Positions 6,445 through 11,096 of a DNA stretch of 11,096 bases are shown here, in pieces. Source of the stretch: Flavobacteriales bacterium (GTDB lineage Bacteria; Bacteroidota; Bacteroidia; Flavobacteriales_D; Parvicellaceae); NCBI GenBank assembly GCA_015488785.1, contig WFNC01000497.1:1-11096 (forward strand), written 5' to 3'. Position 1 is the first letter of the stretch; each line of letters begins with the position of its first letter. Below the pieces are notes generated by a model. That model ran no database searches, was not told the origin of the DNA, and saw nothing but the letters and a program-made list of their open reading frames with translations. A program made the translations under genes and the position numbers.

Positions 6445-6999
6445 ATGACTGACTTAACTGAATATATAATTCCATTTAGTGGATATAAGATAGGAAATCA
6501 TAATTTTACATTTAAAATTCAGAAAACGTTCTTTGATGCTTTTGAGTATTCAGAAATAAAAGATGGAGATTTGGTAGTTGAATTGTTACTTGAGAAATCA
6601 GAAACAATGATGATTGCATATTTTGACATTGCGGGTGAAATAACATTGGAATGTGATACTTGTTTAGGAGATGTGATTGAAACAGTTTCTAAAAAATATC
6701 GCCAAATTTATAAATTCACAGACGACGAAGATTTAAACTTAACAGATGAAATGACACATGTTTCATTTAAAGAATTTGAAATTAACGTTGCCCCTTTGAT
6801 TGTTGAGTTCATAAACCTATGTAAACCCAATAAGGTAAACCACGAGGAAGGTAAGTGCGATGAAGAACTTACTGAAATGCTGAATGAATACTTGTTAGTA
6901 GAAGAACATATAGAAATAGAAAGTATAAATAACGAAGAAGATGAAGGTGATTTAGACCCTCGTTGGAATGCGTTAAGAAATTTAAAAAATAAACAATAA
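6445..6999 (+). CDS. DUF177 / YceD-family protein linked to 23S rRNA and bL32
   Basis: The 184-residue product fits DUF177 (YceD) proteins, which are encoded just upstream of rpmF in most bacteria and are needed in some organisms for normal 23S rRNA accumulation. Visible hallmarks are the CDTC pair (Cys70, Cys73) in LECDTCLGDV, two later cysteines (126 and 138) that could complete a metal site, the very acidic C-terminal third, and the closing DPRWNALRNLKNK (171-183), the conserved tail of the family. It has no signal peptide, so it is cytoplasmic. rpmF starts 12 bases after the stop codon, giving a two-gene unit with a promoter box at 6415 and a terminator after rpmF. Confidence 0.88.
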   Translation: MTDLTEYIIPFSGYKIGNHNFTFKIQKTFFDAFEYSEIKDGDLVVELLLEKSETMMIAYFDIAGEITLECDTCLGDVIETVSKKYRQIYKFTDDEDLNLTDEMTHVSFKEFEINVAPLIVEFINLCKPNKVNHEEGKCDEELTEMLNEYLLVEEHIEIESINNEEDEGDLDPRWNALRNLKNKQ

Positions 7000-7011
7000 A
7001 AACCATACATA

Positions 7012-7206
7012 ATGGCACATCCTAAGAGAAAGATATCGAAGACTAGAAGAGACAAAAGAAGAACTCACTACAAAGCTTCTGCTCAACAAATAGCAACTTG
7101 TCCAACAACTGGAGAAGCGCATTTATACCACAGAGCACATTGGTCTGAAGGAAAATTATATTACAAAGGAAAGGTTGTAATGGAAAAAGAAGTTACTGAA
7201 CTTTAG
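7012..7206 (+). CDS. rpmF: 50S ribosomal protein bL32
   Basis: The 64-residue protein begins MAHPKRKISKTRRDKRRTH, the diagnostic basic start of bL32, and continues with ATCPTTGEAHLYHRAH (28-43). Only one cysteine (Cys30) is present instead of the four of the zinc-ribbon form, so this is a zinc-independent type, as usual in this phylum. It is a structural protein of the large ribosomal subunit. It lies 12 bases after DUF177 and is followed by a clear terminator. Confidence 0.97.
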   Translation: MAHPKRKISKTRRDKRRTHYKASAQQIATCPTTGEAHLYHRAHWSEGKLYYKGKVVMEKEVTEL

Positions 7207-7230
7207 TCTAAAAAAACTAAGACTTACAAT

Positions 7231-7265
7231 AAAGACGCCTACTATATTTTATAGTGGGCTTCTTT
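7231..7265 (+). terminator. Terminator after rpmF
   Basis: GCCTACTATA (7237-7246) pairs with TATAGTGGGC (7250-7259), with one G-U pair and a 3-base loop. After one mismatch the stem extends outward as AAAGA (7231-7235) with TCTTT (7261-7265), which also provides the U-rich tail. Confidence 0.85.
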
Positions 7266-7401
7266 CGTGTTAAAAATATGTTATATAATAAGGAACTGTT
7301 AAAATAATTAAGTACCTTAGTAAAAGAAAACTGGAATACTTTTTGAATCACAAAAACAATGAGTACTTATTTTTAAATTAATAACTTAAAACAAACGAAC
7401 A

Positions 7402-7770
7402 ATGAAATTAATAATAACCACAACAATTCTATTGCTTTCTACTTTATTTTATGCCCAAGATAAAATATATAAGAATGTTAACGTACAACAATTCGAAAAT
7501 TTCACAACCGTGAAAGAAAAAGTTTTGCTCGATGTTAGAACACCTAAGGAATTTGAAGAAGGACATATAAAAGGAGCTAAAAACTTAAACTTTTTTGACA
7601 AAACATTTAAAGATGAATTAGCAAAATTAGATAAAAAAACGCCTGTATATGTTTATTGTAGATCAGGAGGAAGAAGTGGAAAAGCGATGAGCATGATGAA
7701 AGAAATGGGTTTTGAAACTGTTTACAACCTTATGGGTGGTTATCTTTCTTGGTCTAAAAATGCGAAGTAA
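7402..7770 (+). CDS. Exported rhodanese-like sulfurtransferase
   Basis: The 122-residue product is a single rhodanese domain with a signal peptide (hydrophobic 3-17, probable cleavage after YA at 18, before Gln19). The domain shows VLLDVRTPKEF (41-51), EGHIKGAKNLNF (53-64) and the active-site loop CRSGGRSG (86-93), with Cys86 as nucleophile, and the C-terminal GGYLSW (112-117). It should handle sulfane sulfur or thiol chemistry in the periplasm, unlike the cytoplasmic rhodanese at 925. Two bases after its stop codon begins a small DUF2892-like membrane protein, an arrangement echoing YgaP-type proteins, in which a rhodanese domain is fused to such a two-helix segment. Confidence 0.9.
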   Translation: MKLIITTTILLLSTLFYAQDKIYKNVNVQQFENFTTVKEKVLLDVRTPKEFEEGHIKGAKNLNFFDKTFKDELAKLDKKTPVYVYCRSGGRSGKAMSMMKEMGFETVYNLMGGYLSWSKNAK

Positions 7771-7772
7771 TT

Positions 7773-7958
7773 ATGGATTTTAAAAACTGGGATTTTGTCA
7801 GAGTATTAAAAGTAATTATCGGACTCGCTTTTATTGGCTCATATTTAGACAACCAAGAATGGGGAATGATAGTAATAGGATTAGTAATTCTTTATCAAGG
7901 AATTGCTAACATTGGATGCTTTGCATGCAACACTGGACAATGTTCAATTGAGAAATAA
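7773..7958 (+). CDS. DUF2892-like two-helix membrane protein with cysteine cluster
   Basis: This 61-residue protein has two predicted transmembrane helices (about 10-24 and 31-47) separated by a short polar turn, and then a C-terminal cysteine cluster GCFACNTGQC (Cys49, Cys52, Cys57). Size and layout fit DUF2892, the membrane part of YgaP-type rhodaneses. It is coupled to the exported rhodanese upstream (TAA-TT-ATG). A plausible but unproven role is to accept or relay sulfur, or bind metal, at the membrane for the rhodanese. A terminator follows directly. The family call is moderately sure; the cysteines are seen directly. Confidence 0.8.
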   Translation: MDFKNWDFVRVLKVIIGLAFIGSYLDNQEWGMIVIGLVILYQGIANIGCFACNTGQCSIEK

Positions 7959-7978
7959 TAGCGAAAGTAACTTTATAA

Positions 7979-8020
7979 AAACGCTCTTATTTGATTTAAA
8001 ATCAAGTAAGGGCGTTTCTT
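7979..8020 (+). terminator. Terminator after the rhodanese/DUF2892 pair
   Basis: An 18-bp near-perfect stem pairs 7979-7996 with 8000-8017 (core ACGCTCTTATTTGATTT against AAATCAAGTAAGGGCGT, two G-U pairs). It ends in TTTCTTTT, and the loop is only a few bases. Confidence 0.9.
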
Positions 8021-8088
8021 TTGCGCAATAAAGTCGTATTTTTAAGTATAAATTCTTATTTTTATAGAAATAAAAGAATATCATAATT

Positions 8089-8781
8089 ATGAATAAAGTT
8101 GTAAAAAATGTTGAGGAAGCCTGCAAAGGTATCGAAAACGGAATGACGATTATGTTAGGAGGTTTTGGTCTTTGTGGTATTCCTGAAAATTCTATTGCCG
8201 AATTGGTAAAGAAAGACGTAAAGGATTTAACTTGTATTTCGAACAATGCAGGAGTCGATGATTTTGGATTAGGATTACTATTGCAAAAACATCAAATAAA
8301 AAAAATGGTTTCTTCTTACGTTGGAGAAAACGACGAATTTGAACGTCAAATGCTTAGTGGAGAATTGGAAGTAGATTTAATTCCTCAAGGAAGTTTGGCA
8401 GAGCGTTGCAGAGCTGGAGGAGCAGGAATACCCGCTTTTTTTACGCCTGCAGGATACGGAACCGAAGTTGCAGAAGGAAAAGAAGTGAGAGTTTTTAACG
8501 GAAAGCCACACATTTTGGAACACGCATTAACAGCAGATTTTGCAATTGTAAAGGCTTGGAAAGGAGATACAGCAGGAAATTTAATATTCAAAGCAACAGC
8601 TAAGAATTTCAACCCACTGATGGCTATGGCTGGAAAAATCACCATTGCCGAAGTTGAAGAATTAGTCCCAGCAGGAGAACTAAACCCAAACGAAATTCAT
8701 ACCCCAGGTATTTTTGTACAACGAATTTTTCAAGGTGTGGATTATGAGAAAAGGATTGAGCAGCGAACGACTCAAATGTAA
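8089..8781 (+). CDS. scoA: Succinyl-CoA:3-oxoacid CoA-transferase subunit A
   Basis: The 230-residue product is the alpha subunit of a class I CoA-transferase that moves CoA between succinyl-CoA and acetoacetate (or a related 3-oxoacid). The start has the family signature GGFGLCGIPE (24-33). SNNAG-x-DDFGLG (51-63), GSLAERCRAGGAGIPAF (102-118) and GKPHILE (139-145) are further family blocks. Length is as usual for the two-subunit bacterial enzyme. The partner scoB lies downstream but is separated by 476 bases holding a four-helix-bundle gene. The final residues and the stop codon fall in a copy of the flanking repeat (8775-8784), so the C-terminus may have been altered slightly by insertion. 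Substrate preference over other 3-oxoacids is inferred. Confidence 0.93.
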   Translation: MNKVVKNVEEACKGIENGMTIMLGGFGLCGIPENSIAELVKKDVKDLTCISNNAGVDDFGLGLLLQKHQIKKMVSSYVGENDEFERQMLSGELEVDLIPQGSLAERCRAGGAGIPAFFTPAGYGTEVAEGKEVRVFNGKPHILEHALTADFAIVKAWKGDTAGNLIFKATAKNFNPLMAMAGKITIAEVEELVPAGELNPNEIHTPGIFVQRIFQGVDYEKRIEQRTTQM

Positions 8782-8784
8782 CAA
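8775..8784 (+). repeat. Outer repeat unit, left of the cassette
   Basis: AATGTAACAA is the exact reverse complement of TTGTTACATT at 9221-9230 on the other side of the four-helix-bundle gene. It contains the scoA stop codon TAA (8779-8781). Confidence 0.5.
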
Positions 8785-8788
8785 TTAA

Positions 8789-8817
8789 ACAATGTAGTAA
8801 TTGATTAATGTAATAAT
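8789..8817 (+). repeat. Left arm of inverted repeat flanking four-helix-bundle gene
   Basis: The reverse complement of these 29 bases matches 9196-9224 at 24 positions. The arm carries two copies of a unit resembling ATTAnTACATT, on the minus strand. Confidence 0.7.
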
Positions 8818-8841
8818 GAATTTTCATTCGTATAATTATTT

Positions 8842-9195
8842 ATGATTAATAAAGGTAATCTCATATTAGATAAAACATTGGAGTTTTCATTGAGTATTAT
8901 TTCTTTTTGTGAAGTATTAGAAGCTAAGAAAAAATTCATTATTGCTCGGCAATTACTTAAAAGTGGAACTTCTATTGGAGCGAATATAAGTGAAGCTCAA
9001 AATACTGAAAGTAAAGCTGATTTTATTCATAAAGTAAAAATAGCGGCTAAAGAAATTGAAGAAACAAAATACTGGTTGACATTATGTAAAAAATCAGAAA
9101 ATTACCCTTTCAATAATCAATTAGAAAGTCAAATAAACGAAATTGGTTTAATAACCTATAAAATATTAAGTAGTAGCAAGCGTAACAACCGATAA
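8842..9195 (+). CDS. Four-helix-bundle protein (S23 / 23S rRNA intervening-sequence family)
   Basis: The 117-residue, all-helical product carries the family core RQLLKSGTSIGANISEA (36-52) followed by KADFIHKVKIAAKEIEET in its central helix (58-75) and KYWL (76-79). This family was first found as the protein encoded by intervening sequences in 23S rRNA and shares its fold with Avd, the accessory protein of diversity-generating retroelements. It is predicted to form a basic ring-shaped oligomer that binds nucleic acid. It has no signal peptide. It lies alone inside the scoA-scoB gap, surrounded by an inverted repeat, with no rRNA nearby. No reverse transcriptase or variable repeat is in the window, so a retroelement role is unsupported here. 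Confidence 0.92.
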   Translation: MINKGNLILDKTLEFSLSIISFCEVLEAKKKFIIARQLLKSGTSIGANISEAQNTESKADFIHKVKIAAKEIEETKYWLTLCKKSENYPFNNQLESQINEIGLITYKILSSSKRNNR

Positions 9196-9224
9196 ATTAG
9201 TACATTACTTTATTAGTACATTGT
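9196..9224 (+). repeat. Right arm of inverted repeat flanking four-helix-bundle gene
   Basis: This begins at the base after the gene's stop codon and contains two ATTAGTACATT units 16 bases apart. It matches the reverse complement of 8789-8817 at 24 of 29 positions. A further unit, TTGTTACATT (9221-9230), overlaps its outer end. Confidence 0.7.
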
Positions 9225-9257
9225 TACATTAGTAATAATCTTCAAATTTTAAAAACG

Positions 9258-9911
9258 ATGTTAAGTAAAACTCAAATAGCACAACGAATAGCACAAGAAT
9301 TACAAAGTGGATGGTATGTAAACCTTGGAATAGGAATACCTACATTGGTTGCTAATTATATTCCAGAAGGGATGGAAGTAGAATTTCAATCTGAGAATGG
9401 AATTTTGGGAATGGGACCTTTCCCTACCGAAGAAAACATAGATGCAGATTTAATAAATGCAGGAAAACAAACAATAACAGCATTGCCTGGAGCTTCTTAT
9501 TTTGATTCGGCAACAAGTTTTGCCATGATAAGAGGGCAACACGTACAATTAACCGTCCTTGGAGCAATGGAAGTTTCTGAAAATGGAGATATTGCCAATT
9601 GGAAAATACCAGGAAAAATGGTAAAAGGAATGGGCGGAGCAATGGATTTGGTGGCTAGTGCCGAAAATATAATTGTAGCAATGATGCACACCAATAAAAA
9701 AGGAGAAAGTAAAATCTTGAAAAAATGTTCTCTTCCATTAACAGGTGTTGGCTGTGTTAAGAAAATTGTAACCAACCTAGCTGTTTTAGAGGTCGTAAAA
9801 GATGGTTTTAAATTATTAGAAAGAGCTCCTGGTGTTTCTGTAGAAGAGATACAAAAAGCTACAGAAGGTAATTTGATTATTGATGGAGATGTTCCTGAAA
9901 TGAAGTTTTAA
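9258..9911 (+). CDS. scoB: Succinyl-CoA:3-oxoacid CoA-transferase subunit B
   Basis: The 217-residue beta subunit carries the catalytic glutamate in QSENGILGMGP: Glu46 of the S-E-N-G motif (45-48) forms the glutamyl-CoA thioester in this enzyme family. The N-terminal NLGIGIPTLVANYIP (22-36) and the central GAMEVSENGDIANW, with KMVKGMGGAMDLV following, are characteristic. It combines with ScoA to move CoA between succinyl-CoA and acetoacetate, feeding acetoacetyl-CoA into central metabolism. It is complete and of normal size. Because an inserted cassette of about 440 bp lies upstream, its expression now depends on read-through from scoA or on a promoter within the cassette. Confidence 0.94.
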   Translation: MLSKTQIAQRIAQELQSGWYVNLGIGIPTLVANYIPEGMEVEFQSENGILGMGPFPTEENIDADLINAGKQTITALPGASYFDSATSFAMIRGQHVQLTVLGAMEVSENGDIANWKIPGKMVKGMGGAMDLVASAENIIVAMMHTNKKGESKILKKCSLPLTGVGCVKKIVTNLAVLEVVKDGFKLLERAPGVSVEEIQKATEGNLIIDGDVPEMKF

Positions 9912-9917
9912 GGTGTG

Positions 9918-9940
9918 CCTTTGACTCTGTGAGTTAAAGG
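9918..9940 (+). other. Hairpin between scoB and the toxin-antitoxin module
   Basis: CCTTTGACTC (9918-9927) pairs with GAGTTAAAGG (9931-9940), with one G-U pair and the loop TGT. There is no U-run after it, so it is either a weak terminator for scoB or a palindromic operator for the antitoxin gene at 9979, which such modules often autoregulate. Confidence 0.45.
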
Positions 9941-9978
9941 TTATGAAACAAATATAGAATAAAACCGTAAGAAACATT

Positions 9979-10161
9979 ATGATTACTAAAACAGCACTAG
10001 CAAAACAGATACAACAATTTCCTGAATCTTTTTCATTAGAAAGTTTAATAGAACGATTGATTTTTATAGATAAAGTTGACAAAGGACTTCAAGAATCTAA
10101 CGATGGGAATGTCATTTCAGAAAAAGAACTAGAAAAAGAAATCGAAAAATGGTTCGAATAA
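9979..10161 (+). CDS. Antitoxin of a RelE/ParE-type module
   Basis: The 60-residue protein is predicted to be mostly helical: SLESLIERLIFIDKVDKGLQ (20-39) is followed by a short linker and an acidic helix EKELEKEIEKW (48-58). This layout is that of the small antitoxins that precede ParE/RelE toxins in Bacteroidota; the C-terminal helix would wrap the toxin. No DNA-binding domain can be named with confidence. It precedes the toxin gene and overlaps it by 13 bases, the classical coupled arrangement. Identification rests mainly on position, size and general pattern. Confidence 0.75.
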   Translation: MITKTALAKQIQQFPESFSLESLIERLIFIDKVDKGLQESNDGNVISEKELEKEIEKWFE

Positions 10162-10454
10162 ATTGGACGCCACAATCTCAGTTAGATTTAAAGAATATTG
10201 CAGAATTTATATCTAAAGATTCTAAACGATATGCGAAAATTCAGGTTATAAAATTAAGAAACAGAACAGAACGATTAAAAACAAACATTCGTTTAGGTCG
10301 TATTGTTCCAGAATTTAATGACGGATCGATACGAGAATTGATAGTTGATTATTATAGAATCGTATATAAAATAACTACTTTAAAAACGATACATATTTTG
10401 ACAATTCATCATTCTTCAAGAAATTTTGACAATTCAACTATTTATATAAAATGA
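10149..10454 (+). CDS. RelE/ParE-family toxin
   Basis: The 101-residue product has the fold signature of the RelE/ParE superfamily: INWTPQSQLDLKNIAEFI (4-21) as first strand and helix, GRIVPEF (50-56), the REL-x-x-DYYRIVYKI strand pair (62-75) and the terminal HHSSRNF (87-93). The family either cleaves mRNA on the ribosome (RelE) or poisons DNA gyrase (ParE); sequence inspection points to the ParE-like branch but does not decide the target. It overlaps the antitoxin by 13 bases and the following gene by 4 (ATGA). The toxin looks intact. Confidence 0.88.
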   Translation: MVRINWTPQSQLDLKNIAEFISKDSKRYAKIQVIKLRNRTERLKTNIRLGRIVPEFNDGSIRELIVDYYRIVYKITTLKTIHILTIHHSSRNFDNSTIYIK

Positions 10455-11077
10455 ATGTACTTACAATAAAGTATTACTTACTGTTTGTTATTGTTTTTCA
10501 ATTTGTGATTGAAGGGAATTTACTTGCTCAAAATTATGATTATAACGATTATATAGAACACCAATCATTTACACGCGAGCTATCAAAAGAATTTTTAAAT
10601 TATAGCACGAAAAAACATTCTATAAAAACAATGACAGAATGGCGTTTTGAATTAGATTCTAATGGAAACTATATAGATTCTGCAATACTTTATTCTTATA
10701 CATTTGATAAACTAGGTCAAGTTATAAAAGAAAAATATTGTTATAATAAAAATAACAACAAGTTCAAATCAATCTCTTACAATTTTAATGAAGAGGGTGT
10801 GCCTATTGATACAATTTTCGAAAACCCTTATCCTGTTGTAGAAAGCAATGTTTTAGATGGGGTTTATGTGCTTAGGATTTCTACATATTGTGAATATCGA
10901 AATTACGACAATAAGATTACAATGATAGATATTGATTTTGATGAATATGAATATGATTTAACTTTATCGTTCTTCTACAAAAATAGAGAGTTATACGATT
11001 TTATTGAAGTAATTTATAAAGGGAAAGAATATGAGCATAGATTTGAATACACCTATTATAAAAGGTATCAGTATTAA
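10451..11077 (+). CDS. Secreted protein of unknown function coupled to the toxin gene
   Basis: The 208-residue protein has a signal peptide (hydrophobic 8-20, probable cleavage after LA at 26, before Gln27). The mature part is rich in Tyr, Asn, Asp and Lys and contains segments resembling strand-turn repeats, such as WRFELDSNGNY (64-74), YSYTFDKLGQVIKEKY (81-96) and ISYNFNEEGVPID (108-120), reminiscent of the YD/RHS-like or MORN-like hairpins of Bacteroidota surface proteins. Two cysteines (97 and 147) could pair. The start codon overlaps the toxin stop (ATGA), so translation is probably coupled. It is complete, ending 19 bases before the window edge. No family was recognised. Confidence 0.7.
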   Translation: MNVLTIKYYLLFVIVFQFVIEGNLLAQNYDYNDYIEHQSFTRELSKEFLNYSTKKHSIKTMTEWRFELDSNGNYIDSAILYSYTFDKLGQVIKEKYCYNKNNNKFKSISYNFNEEGVPIDTIFENPYPVVESNVLDGVYVLRISTYCEYRNYDNKITMIDIDFDEYEYDLTLSFFYKNRELYDFIEVIYKGKEYEHRFEYTYYKRYQY

Positions 11078-11096
11078 GCCTTATTCTACTATAAAA

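Larger units (their letters stand above)
8789..9224. mobile_element. Putative four-helix-bundle (IVP-type) cassette inserted between scoA and scoB
   Basis: A 436-bp unit consists of a 29-nt imperfect inverted repeat at each end and one gene (8842-9195) between. The right arm begins immediately after that gene's stop codon. scoA and scoB are usually adjacent, so the unit looks inserted. No transposase is encoded; intervening-sequence proteins of this kind are known from insertions in 23S rRNA genes and from dispersed copies elsewhere. Mobility is inferred from structure and position only. Confidence 0.5.

Noticed and set aside
6708..7055. 115-codon minus-strand reading frame across DUF177 and the rpmF start
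   Set aside because: It is antisense to two well-supported genes, and its composition is the mirror of the acidic DUF177 tail.
7944..8246. 100-codon minus-strand frame across the 7979-8020 terminator and the scoA start
   Set aside because: It runs through a clear terminator and a certain gene start and has no recognisable domain.
8842..9195. Diversity-generating retroelement accessory protein (Avd)
   Set aside because: The fold is related, but no reverse transcriptase, template repeat or variable repeat is in the window.
8775..9236. CRISPR array from repeated ACATT words
   Set aside because: The units are short, degenerate, in opposing orientations and surround a gene; there are no regular spacers.
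9497..9775. 92-codon minus-strand reading frame inside scoB, plus other antisense frames at 9424-9642, 9816-10082 and 8385-8645
   Set aside because: These are shadows of strongly conserved CoA-transferase or antitoxin coding sequence; no RBS or family pattern is visible.

Overview
The window looks like a chromosomal segment from a flavobacterium or close relative (phylum Bacteroidota). The DNA is AT-rich. Several genes have upstream boxes of the Bacteroidota sigma factor type (TAnnTTTG). There are lipoproteins with short SC lipoboxes, exported proteins cleaved after an A-Q pair, and the pair DUF177 then rpmF. The FtsE, bL32 and small CoA-transferase subunits are typical of that group. No rRNA, tRNA, CRISPR array or IS transposase is visible.

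Layout. Positions 1-524 are non-coding and hold repeats, including a roughly 100-nt imperfect inverted repeat at 381-480. A 60-residue protein (525-707, minus) follows. Next come a cytoplasmic single-domain rhodanese (925-1236) with its own terminator and two tandem paralogous outer-membrane beta-barrel-like proteins (1406-2843), also closed by a terminator. On the minus strand lie a di-heme cytochrome c peroxidase lipoprotein with a good promoter (2959-4005) and ftsE (4180-4881). Divergent from ftsE is a two-gene unit encoding a lipoprotein and a small cysteine-containing secreted protein (5053-6371). It is followed by the housekeeping unit DUF177/YceD-rpmF (6445-7206), an exported rhodanese paired with a small two-helix membrane protein of DUF2892 type (7402-7958), and the two subunits of a succinyl-CoA:3-oxoacid CoA-transferase, scoA and scoB (8089-9911). 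The window ends with a RelE/ParE-type toxin-antitoxin module translationally coupled to a secreted protein of unknown function (9979-11077).

The most interesting local structure is between scoA and scoB. These genes are normally adjacent, but here a 117-residue four-helix-bundle protein of the 23S rRNA intervening-sequence family separates them. It is bracketed by a 29-nt imperfect inverted repeat (24 of 29 positions match), with additional copies of the same short unit just outside; one of those outer copies contains the scoA stop codon. This looks like a small mobile cassette inserted into a metabolic operon.

How the genes relate: the CoA-transferase serves ketone-body or acetoacetate and short-chain acyl-CoA metabolism. 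DUF177 and bL32 belong to ribosome biogenesis. FtsE belongs to the cell-division or peptidoglycan-hydrolase control complex. The peroxidase and the exported rhodanese pair are envelope redox or sulfur functions. No single pathway unites the window; it reads as a core region with small accessory insertions (4HB cassette, toxin-antitoxin module, 5' repeats).
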